In this document: in pieces, positions 1 through 12,413 of the stretch
How positions within the stretch are numbered: position 1 is the stretch's first letter
Layout: every line of letters begins with the position of its first letter
NCBI RefSeq assembly: GCF_036669915.1
Contig: NC_089319.1
Location: 10,596,080 to 10,660,079, forward strand
Reading direction: 5' to 3'
DNA from: Pocillopora verrucosa
Lineage: Eukaryota; Cnidaria; Anthozoa; Scleractinia; Pocilloporidae
Length of the DNA: 64,000 nt
Notes under the pieces: model-generated
Seen by the model: the letters and a program-made list of their open reading frames with translations, nothing else
What the model was told of the DNA's origin: nothing
The model's database searches: none
Program-made: the position numbers and the translations under genes

Positions 1-2204
1 ACAGACACTTAAATGTTGTAAGTGTTTTATCAACTAATCACAAGGCAAGCCACTTGACTGAAAAGTTAAAAAACATGAAAGAAACATAAAGAAACAATAA
101 AAGTTTCATCTTTATTCATGTTTATAAGTGTGAAAAAAATTGTTTTGGTCATATTTTGTATGATTTGAGTATCCAAACTATGTTTAGCAGTGTGTACCCA
201 AGCTACCATATGTAAGTTGTTTCATGGTGATGAAAGGAATTAAAAAAAAAGAATTGAGTTACTAGGGGTGAACTGGTGAAGTCGAGGACAAACTCACAAA
301 AGTGATTGGGGGCAAACTTGCAATGGGGTGCATTCATCAGTTACCACAAAATTTGGTAATCCTTTACATCCAAACACTAGTATGCATATTCTCCATAGGA
401 TACTGATGAGGAGAATTTGTTCAACAATCAAGAAGTTCTTTAGTAGGTAAAAATTTCCTTTTGTTCCATGTGACCTTAGTATTCAAGTCAGGATTGATAT
501 TGTAAGGAGAAATTAGATGTTAGTCACTTGTAGGGGTCAAAGGGTAAGCTGAATGAAAAAGAAGAATAAAAGATAAATGTCATGTCCTCACTTTATTTCA
601 ACCCTATGCCCTTAAATTACAATATACATTTTCTTTGCATTTCATTCAACACAAAACATCCAATTGTCTAGCTAAGTAGGCATACTTCTTTGCTACTGTT
701 TCTGCAACCCTTCAATAAATTTATTGAGTATTTACAAGCAGTATGAATTATTATGTCTGCGATTCATGTCTCAAATAAATTCCAACATCAAATAGGATTA
801 ACTAATTTGTGGTACAAAATTTTTACCAAAACATTTCTAATAAAGTACATCCCTAAAATTATTTTGTAGCTATTTGAACCAAAATATGTCTATATTCCCA
901 CCAAAAATATAAATGGAATGATTCACACAATCTAATATATATTTGATGAACAATATAATGCATTTAACACAACTGAGCACAGATCTGCATTTTAATACTT
1001 ACATATGCTTTGAATTTAAAAAAATATATATTTTTTTTAATCCAAACCAAATATTGTGCAATCATTAAAACAATATTAACCATATTTCTGTTCTTCTGCC
1101 TTGCATCTTTTGATTAGTTAGCCTGCCTGACCTTTGGAAAAGTTCATAACTAATCTAACTTTGGAGAGGAGAAATTAGGAATGTCACAGTAATTATTACA
1201 AAACTATTGAACTTTAGCCTGTTTTCAAGAAATAGAGATTGTTTTTCTTCAAAACCTTCCTTTTTCACACGGTTGGAATATTGATTTAATAATTGCTCAT
1301 ACATTGCACTGTTTTAATTTGACTTTTCACAAATCAACATTTTGTACAGGGCTTATTACCATTCTTTTCCTTTTAATGACTGTAATATGTGATATTTTTT
1401 TCTTTCATACTAAATTTTCTGTAGTATCTGTTGACAAGTTTTCAGCACATTGTCTTTTGAGGTGCTTATTTTATCTTCTTATACCTAAAGACCAACTCTG
1501 TCTTTCTGCACAGTGGCATATATTTTAAATAACTTATGTGTCGAATTGAAAGCGAAATCATTGGTAAATTATGTCTTTAAATAACATTATGAATAATTTT
1601 CTGGGTTTATGTAATGAAATTTAACAATGATCTAAATATATTTCACTCTGACTAACCTACTTAATAGTTAACTAAACCAATGAAACCTCTACATTTCCAA
1701 AGCAATGACAAACTTTGAAATTTTTAAACTCTTGTGGTCCTTTTAAACACATTGATATGACCTACATAGTTTACACAACTAATCAGTTTGCCCTTAGTAG
1801 AAGACTTGCAGTTGTTTTCTCTTGGTAAGACAAAAAAAAAAAGAAATGGATTAACACATGAACCTATATTTGAAAATTTGTCTGAGGTAAGGAACATTTG
1901 AGCTCCAACAATAAGAAAAAGAAGTATGCTCTTCATCATCAAAAAGTATCAAAATGTCTCCTAACAATACTGCAAACTTGTATGGCCCAGAAACCTTTCA
2001 CCCAATAAATGTGCTGGTAATTCCAGTGATATTTTGTGTGAATGGATACCCCTAAAAGCTTGCCATATAAAGTGTTATAAATCATCCGTTGTCATTTAAA
2101 GGATCCATCAAAAGTTTGGTGTTTCATTTGCCTAATCTGTAAGCAAAATAGTTTCCTAAAACTTCATTACCCTGGATTGAGAGAAATGATGCTTCAATAT
2201 TGAT
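1..2204. other. Gene-free region downstream of the SLC26 gene
   Basis: AT-rich sequence that should contain the 3' UTR of the minus-strand SLC26A11-like gene and intergenic DNA. The short open frames here (1304-1528 plus, 1724-1942 minus) have no recognisable domain and look like chance. One MITE-like element lies at about 356-547. I see no RNA gene. Confidence 0.6.
356..547 (+). repeat. MITE-like element, subfamily B, copy 1
   Basis: About 190 bp matching other copies at 24549, 34090, 35596 and 58870. Shared blocks are TGCATATTCTCCATA near the left end and GATATTGTAAGGAGAAATTA followed by AGGGGTCAAAGGGT at the right end. The left terminus is degraded and lacks a clean TTAACCC. Confidence 0.75.
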
Positions 2205-5200
2205 TTAATTTTCAACTATTTCCAAAGAATTAATAGAGTCAATGACAGCTTGTGTGCCTTGATTAATAATGCCTGAATCAATCCCAGAGGAGATCATCAT
2301 ATTTCGCACACTGTCCAGGACACCAGAGAAGAACATAGGAATTCTCTTGTTTTCCATCTCTTCCAGAATTGTCAGAAGGGCTTGAGTGACTGTGAAGTCA
2401 ATGCTTGTGACCACTGAAAAATCAATTACAATTCCAGGTGGGCTAGGGTCAGCAGCTGTGACTTCTTGTATCTCATTGGTCAGATGTTCGACGCCAGGAT
2501 AGCTGAGATTTCCATTAATTTTTAGAAGCACATAGTCTCCTCTAGCGACCCTGGTAATGGGGGGCCAGACCACGTAATACAGGAGAATGCACAATGCAAC
2601 TGCAATACCAACCAAAATTCCAACTTCAATGTCATAAAAGCAGCCAAAGAAGGTGATGGCCAAAGGCACCAAGTCTATGCGCCGCACTTTCCAGATGTTT
2701 GGCACAATGTGATATTCAATCATGGTTACCACTGATGACATGATCAGTGCTGCAAGGGATGCTTTTGGAATATACTTGAAGGAGTCTGTCAGGAGCCCAA
2801 GTGCTAAGAGAACAATGGCACCTGTGAAAATCCCTGAAAGGAACCACATGAATAAAAGTCATCAATTTCAGCCTACATACAGGACTAACCAGGATACAGA
2901 AGCCAGGAGGTATCTCAGTTTCTGAGGCATAAGTAACTGACAATATTGCTACTCAAAGGTGAATAGGTACTCAATATTTCACCTTGTTCCCTTTAAGAAT
3001 TCCCTTTTTTTGGGTGGTCGCCCAAAGCTTAGCATGCTGAGGACCCAGGATAACCTGCAGTTGAGAGCTATCCCATTCAGAGGGGGCAAGGAAGAAACAC
3101 TCCGAGTAGCTTCATAATACAGAAGTCAGGATAAAACTCTGGCTGGATGAGCTGCTTAGGTTGAGGCTAGACTTTCCTTCTTTTTTAGATTTATACTACA
3201 GGGTCCAGTTGTATAAAGAGCCAATAACAGTTAAAACAACTATCCAGTGGATAGTGTTACACAACCTTTGAACAACCTGGGCCAGGATGGAACATCGAAG
3301 GGAGGAAGTGTTTTGCTCAAGGCCATGGCCAGAGCTTGACCCAACCCTGGTCAAGCCACTGTATCCACTGGATAGAGATTCATCTAGTGGAGAGTGTTAT
3401 TCAACCTTTGAACAACCAGTGGTAGAACATCAAAAGGAGAAAGAGTCTCGCTCAAGGCCATGACTGGAGCTTGACCTAACCCCATCAATCCAGAATTCAG
3501 AATTACCCATCTGTTCATCACATCTCCCACTTAATTATACTTAATTATTTGGGAATTTGCCAAATCCTGGAGAATGAAAAAATTCTCAACATAGGGGCCT
3601 TTTTGCACTAGTGAAAATGGTGTTTATTTAGACAAATATTCTGTCATCACTAACATTTTACAAGTGCGGATGGTTTGCCATGACATGACAAATTTGGGCT
3701 GAAGCAGACAAATCTTCAAACACACCACCATCAAAATTTGTCCTGAGTAACAACTGGACAAAATCGATTAAATAAAAAGAACTGTGATAAACTTGTTGAG
3801 CATTTGTTGTAAAAGTTACAAATAGCTTGTAATTGAAGTGAAATCAGTTTACTAAAGAGGCAAAAATTTTCTTTTGTTGCAAAACTAAGGGATTATAAAA
3901 TCAGGACTTAGGATAAATCCTGGAAATTGGAGGTGGAATCCATTGCCAAACTATGCTGGCTGATCTTCTGAACAGGTCAGGTGCTGACAGAGTTTGACAG
4001 CCTTGAAACTCTTAATGCAGAAGCAACAGACAAAACAAAACTTGGCAAAACATGGCAAAATTTGTCCTTTGATTTTGTCTCAAGAATTCTTGTTTTGTTT
4101 GCTTGTGTGGAAAGGCCCTTATAGGATACTGAACCAAAAGTAACACTCGACAGATTAACTGTTGGGTTCAAGTCTTAATTTGAAAGTTATGGTTATAATT
4201 ATAAAAAAAAAGGTTGATGATTTACTACCAACGGAAACCTGTGGCTTGCTATTATAGAAGAAAAAAATCCATGAAAAATCGGTATTGACTGGGAAACTAA
4301 CCTCCTGCAGGTGTTGCCACTCCACTTTGAGCATTCACAGCAGTCCTAGAGAAGCTTCCAGTCACTGGATAGGAGGATACAAATGAACTGAGACAATTGG
4401 CAACACCAAGGGCAATCAGCTCCTGGCTAGCATCCACTGTGTAGCGATTCTTGCGAGCAAAAGCCTTGGCAATTGCAATGCTCTCAAGAAAGCCAATAAG
4501 GGGAACCACAGCTAGACCAGGTCCCAGGTCCTTAAACACCTCCAGAGTACTTCTTGTGGCATTGCCAACTTGAAAGCTCAGAGCAGGTGCCTGTAAAATT
4601 TAAAGAAAGAAAATGAAGTTTGATACTTTGAAACTGTGAGAGTACTAGTGACAGTACCCTGTTCAAAAACCCCTCACACCTTCAACTTCTGTCTCACCAG
4701 TTACTAGAATCACTTGTGCCCTTTCCTATTCCATAACCTTCCCATTCCCCATGGATTCTCCCACACCCCTAACCTTGTTACTTTCACCCCTTGACCCTTT
4801 CCTCTCCCATACCCCTTCTATACCCCTCCTATTCCCCATAGATTCTCCCACACTCACATCCCCCAGCCCCCTCTGGTACAAAGAATCATCATTGAATGCT
4901 GTTTTCACTTTTGCAAAAATCGCAGGATAGCCCTTAACACATTACCCAGCATCTTTATCTCCATCCTTTTTTAACCCTTATAACTCACATGAGTGACCAA
5001 GACAGAATTTCTCCTTACCATATCTATACAATGTCATGCAGACAAGTGATGAGAATAAAGAAAAATATCAATTACGGGATTACTAAACTCTTCAAGCTAA
5101 CATATTGAGAATCATTTGGCAGGCAGTAAGAGAATTACTAACAAGATCTTAGGAGTAAGAGGGTTAAATTGTGTTAAAAGGGAAGTGATGTCAATAGTGA

Positions 5201-8200
5201 TGGGGCTTTTCAGGAAGACTTCTTCAGTATATACAAAATATTCAATCTCCATTATTTCATTGAATGTAATTACATAGTTATAGCACAGATATTTGTTATT
5301 CTCCCTTATTCATATTTACTGAATTTCACTCATCATACTTTTCTTCTTTCAGGAATACTTAAAAGAGTTAGTGATGTTTTATGTAAATATAATTTGCTTA
5401 GAAGTGGTAGGGTCTATGCAAGCAAGATGGTTTATGAGTTTCTCATTAATCGTACACCTTTTCTCCTCTTTTTTAATTCATGTGCATGCCATAGACATGT
5501 AGTAATCATGAATACCAATTCACTAATAATGATTCACAAAAGTGTTGTACCCAGTAAAAATTTTCAAGCAGCTCTCAAATTTGAGACCTCAAAACCATTT
5601 TCTCACTTTCTCTCTATAGTCAATAAAATTCATAAGTTCAGATGAAGGAATTTGTAGTTATTATGTACATTCTCCAAGTTAAAAGACCCTATCTTAAAAC
5701 CTTGAAATTAATATATGCATACACCCTGTTGCAATGGTGTTGTCATAGAAAAAAGGTTAAAAGCAAAATTAAAAAAAAGGGGAAAAGGCCAAACAGGAAT
5801 TTATTAACATATAAAAGCTACCCACTGGCTGTATGCCCAGGAGTTGAACAATTTTCACAGAATTTCCAGTGATAAATTACTTCAAATATCTTGGAGTATC
5901 AGATTTTTTTTTAGAAATTCCAAGCAAGTCCAAAATTTAAAAAAAAATTTATATACTTATGCCATATGCTAATGCTACATGCTGTTAAACTGGAATATTC
6001 CTTTTTTCTTATTGCTTTTTTTCTATTACATCATCACTGCAATTACCAGTGGGTGTATCTAAGGTAAGTGATTTTTGCTACTAAATTTAAAAGGCGAAAG
6101 GAAGTAAAAGAATCATCATGCAGCATTTGCAAGGAAAAAAAAAACTGAAGAATAAAATTCTAAGAACAATCTATGCATGGTGATGTAGAGTCACATTGCT
6201 TTTGACTATTAATAAATACAATTTTGTAAATATGTGTTGCATTAGAAAAAAAAATAATAAATATAAAAATAAGCACATTTAAACACTTTCATATTAAACT
6301 TCATAAGCTAAGCTTCCTAATCCACAAATTGGAATATAAAAATTTTAAGGTGTGACTTTGAAGGTTGCTTGCGAGAGATTACTAAAGAAAATTTGTTTTC
6401 AAATACTGTGAATGAATGCTTCAAAGAAATTATTCCTTCGGTCAGTAATTGTATTTTCTTATACTAAATGTAAGATCAATGGAAAAAAAAAATTCAACAA
6501 CACAAAACAATCATAAACAGATGTCGTTCACCTGGTAAAATTTTTCAAATCATTAGAATCTGTGGTTAATGATGGAAAACAATAATTGTAAAAAAAAAAT
6601 TGGAATTAGCATAACTTGTTACTTTATTTTATTTGCTTGCTCTTCACTTTGTTTTAATTGGGAAAAGTCAGTTGTACCAACTATTAAAATTAGTAGCTAG
6701 GCAAACGCAAAGTTTAGTGACATAATTCTGGACATACTATTTGGTATTTTACATTTAGCTTAAACGTGTAGTTAGCCAAAACACTTCAAGATCATGTGAA
6801 ATAATTATTTTCTGAATGAAAAAAATTCACTTTTGGAACAAACGATGGCTAGCGTTTCCAAGGGATTTTTCGCGCGCTTGGAAGAATTCCAAAGCTTTTG
6901 CCCAATCAGAGGCCGCGAAAGAGACTGCTTACCTTCCATTTAAAAATTTGACCGAGAGCATGAGCGTTTCAACCGTTTAAGAATTCACGCGAAAACTCTC
7001 AGTCGATGTGACATTCTCATTGTAGGTTCCTTAGTCATCCGTAGAGAATTAAATCAAATTCACTTATATCACGAAATGTTTAACATTTTTTTGTGAAGCG
7101 AATTATATACTTGACCGGTAGAGCAATTACATCGATGAGGTGTCACTTCAAATGATCATGAAAAATATCAAGCAAACATTTAATTACCTGCATAGGTGGA
7201 AGACCGGGTTTAATGCGCGATGGCAAAGTAAAAATATCTTTATGGCCATGCTGATAGAGAGACGAAGAAACAACTGCAGCGATCAAAATAATGAGAGCAT
7301 TTCTACTGATTGAAATCAGCCAAACCGCCTTTTTTGCCGCCTTCAACCATCTGGAGTCGCTCGAGTCCTTGCGGCTCACCCACTCGAGTCGTCCAACCTT
7401 CCTCAGGGTTATCAGAATCATTATACATATTAACCCCAATGTTACATCCCATTTCTTTGTCTGACCGATATTCTTGAAGGTGTAGTACACGTTATGTGTA
7501 AATTTACGAGGAATTTTTTGTAATCCAAACAAATCTTTCAGCTGACTGAACGCGATGATTATGGTCGCCGCGGAAGTAAACCCACTCACGATTGGAATCG
7601 AAATAAAATTTACAACGAATCCCAATCGAAGAAGGCCCATAGCGAGTAAGATTATTCCAGTATATAAAGTTAAAGCGACAACGTAATTAGGTATTTCGGG
7701 TTTCCCGTAGGCGGATACCATGAGCGACATAATCGCAGTCGGACCCAAAGTAATATCTTTACTCGTGCCTAGAATACAGTAAAGAAAACAGCCCATGAAC
7801 GCCGAATACAGTCCGTATTGTTGTGGCAGTCCGGCCAGTTGAGCGTAAGCAAGACCTTGAGGAACTACCATGAGACCAACAGTTAAGCCGGCAATCGCGT
7901 CGCACTGTAGCTTCCTAAGATTATATTCTGGCAGCCAAGACGTGATTGGAAAGCGCTTCTTCACAAACGCCTTCACCGGTAATGGAGAACAGTGTTCCAT
8001 GCATTTCCCCTGTAAAGCAGAGCAACTCATGTTAAAATGACACGCTGACGGGCGTTCGAACCGGAATGATACTGAACGGCATCGGCAGAATTCTGAACCG
8101 GTCACAGCGAAATAACTCGGTAATCACCTGAGTTGTATAAGTTTTGATTTCTGCATTTTGTTTTAGCCTACGGCAAGCAGGTCATTTGGGAAAACCCACC

Positions 8201-8528
8201 AATCAACCATGTCCAATTGAACTATTCATGTATTCACATGGTTGCCGGCGTTACTAAACAATCAGAGAGACAATGTTTGCATACATTAAAATCCAATATT
8301 TAGTAACGAGAGGAGTTCAAGTTGTGCAGAATTCAAGGAAAGAAGGAAAAAACCGATTGGAAATCGACAATTAACCTTTCATCGGTCAATTGAAAGCATC
8401 GTATAGCATTTTTCGAGAACGCTTTTTTCTAAAACAGAAAACTTTCATTCTACGAAATTCTAGTATGATGTGAGGTCACCCGTGGGCGTTTTAGTACTCA
8501 CCTCTTTTCCAGTTTTTTCCACCGCCAT
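2205..8528 (-). CDS. SLC26A11: SLC26A11-like sulfate/anion transporter (proximal first-exon isoform)
   Basis: Member of the SLC26 (SulP) anion transporter/exchanger family; the closest family member by memory is SLC26A11, a sodium-independent sulfate transporter. Coding exons on the minus strand are 8528-8502 (nine residues, MAVEKTGKE, donor GTGAGT), 8009-7188, 4590-4302 and 2833-2205. Phases 0, 0 and 1 join without a break, giving about 588 residues (human SLC26A11 is about 606). The large exon carries the SulP signature (GLTVGLMVVPQGLAYA, then QYGLYSAFMGCF and KDITLGPTAIMS) and about the first seven membrane helices. Exon 4590-4302 carries the next helices with the anion-site segment SSYPVTGSFSRTAVNAQSGV. 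The last exon carries the remaining helices (LALGLLTDSFKYIPKASLAA) and a C-terminal STAS domain (GIVIDFSVVTSIDFT). An alternative start is the ATG at 8105, which would read through the first intron. A second N-terminal exon upstream can use the same 3' exons. Confidence 0.9.
3241..3484. repeat. Imperfect tandem duplication, ~120-bp unit
   Basis: Two similar units, about 3241-3352 and 3367-3484, lie in the last SLC26 intron. Each contains a CTATCCAGTGGATAG- or TATCCACTGGATAG-like palindrome, then CAACCTTTGAACAACC, then GCTCAAGGCCATG and GAGCTTGACC. A related fragment with ATCTCTATCCAGC and GGTGGATAGAG is at about 39930-40025. Confidence 0.7.
4971..5167 (-). repeat. MITE-like element, subfamily A (inverted), copy 1
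   Basis: Reverse-complement copy of the element at 44532-44740. It starts TTAACCCTTATAACTC, contains GAGTGACCAAGACAGAATTT and TGATGAGAATAAAGAAAAAT, and ends GGGTTAA. It lies in the intron between the proximal SLC26 exon and the shared exon. Confidence 0.8.
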
Positions 8529-11500
8529 TTCACCGCACAAGAGCTGACGAACTCTGCAAAATGAAAATTTTCCTTTCTGCAATCACTGACAATAATGCAA
8601 TAATTTTATGGGCAGTTTGAAAACCATCCTTTTCACGTGATTCACCTCTTGTTTTTGGCGACGTAAAGACAGGCTGCAAATCAGCTGATCACTTCTCACC
8701 ACCAAACCACGTTATTCGCACTTCTTCTTCATTTGACCACCTTTATAAAATAAGTTAATTCCTTCGTCTACTCATTTTGTTTGTTTTTGTGTTATCTTCG
8801 CTTCACCAAAACACGTTTTCACATTTCTTAGTATACGAACGGCTACTAAGTTACGTAACCGCTTTTTCTCCTAAATTCGAACTCTTTCCCGACCCAACCG
8901 CCTTTTCAGAGATTGGTCGGCAATTTTTATGAGGTTTGTTCTTAAAATAATTCTTAGCTGAATCTACTTTTCTTTTCTTTCAACTCTCTTCCATAATTTC
9001 TTCCAACTCGATCAGAATACCCGGCGTTGTTAAGAAAGATCAGGGCTTTGAGTGGTCCTACAAATGCGATGCAGCCATCAATCCAAAAAATCCGAATAAA
9101 ATAAAAAACTACTGAAAGAAGGGTGTAGCAAATACATCGAATTCTTTTGGTGTAAGAAAAATGCAGAAAAATGGAAAACTGTTTCCTGTTTAATATTAAT
9201 TAAAAAAAAATAGCAGGAGAGGGTCTTGACAGAAAAAACTTTTGAAACAGCGTTTTCACACGAGTACGTAAGAAATATATGTATCTGCATACGCGTACGT
9301 GAACTAAGCATAAAAAACATCGAAAACATGTTGTGGTAGTATAGTGCGGTTCTTTCAAGGGACCTGCACGTGAGATGTACGCGTGCAAGGTTGAGTGGAA
9401 ATGTACTGTTCCTCAGCAGTCATGATAGGTGAATTTTCGAAGTGGACCAGATGTCTCCAACGCAAACAGGTGAATAAATGACTGCTGTTGGGTGAGTACA
9501 GGCGTGGTTTAATTTGTTAAACATCTCAGTCAATTCGCAAAAACAAAAACAAAAACAAAACCAGCCTATTGTACTTAACACTCTAACGCTTTAATTCGTC
9601 GCGTTTTTTTTTAAGCGTGGAGTTCAAAGTTCGCGTTGTCATCAAGATTTAATAATTATGCCGATCTCCAACAGTACGTGAAAAGTAAGATGGATCGAAT
9701 TTCCACGATGGAAATTTCGTTTTACCTGTATTTTTTTTGTAGGTGAAGGGGGCAGTCAAGATGATGATGTAAATCTACAGACTAAGCGAAGTGTCTTTCC
9801 CTTCACTTTTTAAATCCTGTAAGATTTTGAGATTTCACCGTCTGCAGAGAAGAGTAATTTTTACACGGGGTTCCCCAGCACAATGTCACGTGGATATTTT
9901 TGTGAATTCACCGTTTCTGCATGGTAGAATAATTTCACACACAGTTTCACAGCTTGTAGTTTCTCATGTGGTTATTTTTTATAGAGTCACTTCCTAACTT
10001 CTTAATAAGAGATTTCGCACATAGTTTCCGGCCTAAAATGTAGTTTGCATGTTGCCATTTTAAACAAAGTCGTGCTTTCTGCACGGAAGAATGATTTCTC
10101 ACAGTTTCTCACAGTTTTCACAGTTTCTCACAGTTTCTCACAGTTTCACAGCATGTACTTTGTCATGAGGCCAAATTTTCTGGAGTCATTATCTACACAG
10201 AAAAGTGATTTCGCACACACGGTAGGTAGCTTGTCATGTGGCCATATTTTCTGGTTTCACACTGTCTGCATGAACAGGAAGTTTGCTTACGCGTGCTGTA
10301 CCAGATTCATTATATAAAGTTTGTCATGTGGCCATCTTTCGTAACTCAACCCTTAGGATTATGTAATCAACTTGAATAAAATGATGAAAAGTGACATCTT
10401 CACAAGCCGAAACAAGGTTTTTTTTGCTGTTGTTGACATATGAATGTGTACACCGTGAAAAGGTACTTTTCCAATTTAACAGTGATCAAGCCACAAAATT
10501 CTGATATTCTTAGTCATGAACACCGCAAGTATTCTAGATAACAACTGAGTGCTCCCAATGGAGGAAAAGTTTCGACCTTCCAATTAGAATTTTGGATACC
10601 CTTCAACCAGTTTTACTGAGACCATGCATCATAGCTGAGACACTAAACATGGTTCATGTGACTCACATCCAGTGTGATTACAAGATTTGAAAACATGTTC
10701 ATCCAAAGTTTTAGTAGAACACATTTCCTAATTCCCCTTATCAGCAGGTCTCCAAGGTTTGTGAGAAAACGAATGAAAGTTAAACAGTTTAAGAATCGGA
10801 GGGGTTCAGTTAGAGAAACAGTTTACCGGTGGTACTCATAAACCTCTTAAATTAGTTTATTTTGTTGCCCATTTCAGGCTATTTGATGATCCTCTGGGAT
10901 TTGCCCTCTTTCAATTACTTTGTTCATTTGCAATATTTAAACAGGCTGGTCCAGCTGGGCTCTTAAAACTGGTTAAAATAGGAGCCTGAATAAACAATGA
11001 GAAGGTCAGACCACAACACTGGTGGCTGTGTTCCCTACTCTTAGCAAGAAGCACATGGGTTCTTTAACGTTCCCTGCTAACAAGTGCAGAGAAGATATAG
11101 TTCATCTTCCTTATCCAAGAAACTAACATGTCTAATCGCAACAAATCTTTAACCATGCAAATATTAAAAATTGGGCCAAGGCACTTAAGCAATGATTAAG
11201 TATTTTATTTTTAGGTAATTATTTATCCACCTTTTTCAAAACAATGAAATGAATAATTGTTTTAGTATGTACCAAAAAGAATAAAAAAATAATTTATTTC
11301 TGTTTATATAATAAAAAATGGTTGGAAATTTAACTCCTGATTCACAATTATGACTCTTGAGCTGCTGAGCTGTATGTGGCTAATCACTTTCAAGAGAGCC
11401 AATCAGTGCACTTCATAGTTACATTATTTAAACAGAGCAACATAAAGAACAATTAAAAAAAAGTTATTTTCACCAAATATTGAATGATTTCACAAGAGAC

Positions 11501-12413
11501 TACCAGCTCATATTTTTTTTAAATTTAAGTAGCTCTATGTTTTAATTTTACTCCCTGATGCCTCCTGATCTAAACAAAATATCTGTCTGGCCTTTGGTGG
11601 GGAGGCAAAGATTCAGTAGAACTAGGTCAGATTAAAGTCTTGACAATAGTCTTCTTGTGTATGACTGGGTGATGCAAGTGAAACAACAGATGTCTCTCTA
11701 TATGGGTGGATTTCTGATGGACTTTGTTCGGCTTAAGATTTTAAAAGATCACCCTTAAAACATTCCACTCTTAACTTAACGATGACCTATCCAAAGAAAC
11801 GAAACATGTAATTTCTGCTCAGGCAGAAAAGTACACTCACTCATTATACATCGCTGAGACAAAGAGCAAATTTGCATTTCAATTGGAAGAACATCTAAAA
11901 GGTGTAGAGCATGAATAACCACTACAGTTTGTTAGCTGAAGAGTGTTTTTTGAGTGTTTCAACTTTGTGCAAACTTTATCAATGAACACTTTTAAAATGT
12001 TCTCATCATTCCCCTTGATGAAGGCCATGGTTTTGGCCAAAACATCAGGGTTTCAAATTTTTAGGTTTTATGCTAAATTTTTACCTAGAGTTACAATATT
12101 ATGTCTTTATGAATCCACCTGGTTACAGGTTCATTTTGAAAATTATTACCCCTAATTAAACCTTTTGTAAACCAAACATTTTGTGTTTATATCATAGTGG
12201 TTTTTTGAGGTACCTACAGGCAAAGAAAAAGCCTTTCCTCAGAAAGCTGATGAACAGTTTTGAACAGTTTTGGCCACTTCCCTTTTACCCTTGGCTAACC
12301 CCTCCCTCTCCCTCACTATACCTCACCAATTACTTTCCATAGGGTCAGAAAGAGTGTTTGTTAACTTGCCTGCCAATGTTGCTTCAAGGGTTTGCATAAC
12401 ATAAGAAACTAAC
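8529..12413. other. Spacer between the two SLC26 first exons
   Basis: If the distal exon is used, this is intron and also holds the proximal promoter, just upstream of 8528. I read it for SLC26 C-terminal exons on the minus strand (STAS, GSFSRTAVNAQSG, CTPAGG-like motifs) and found none. It includes a degenerate minisatellite at 9810-10345 and AT-rich unique sequence. The short open frames at 9078-9388 and 11943-12155 look like chance. Confidence 0.6.
9810..10345 (+). repeat. Degenerate minisatellite with an internal TTTCTCACAG microsatellite
   Basis: A loose tandem array. The anchor CATGTGGCCATATTTT, in variant forms, recurs near 9886, 9963, 10047, 10162, 10234 and 10325. It alternates with TTTCTGCA..GA/AAGTGATTTC..CACA segments at a period of about 70-115 bp. 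Inside it, 10095-10150 is a compact run of the 10-mer TTTCTCACAG with one variant. The open frames over it are by-products of the repeat. Confidence 0.65.

Noticed and set aside
9078..9388. Overlapping minus-strand open frames
   Set aside because: Low-complexity composition, no splice context and no domain; likely chance in AT-rich DNA.
8529..12413. A second complete SLC26 gene with its own C-terminal exons
   Set aside because: Reading the minus strand I found no STAS, TGSFSRTAV or PAGG-type exon in this interval, so the distal exon is better explained by sharing 4590-2205.
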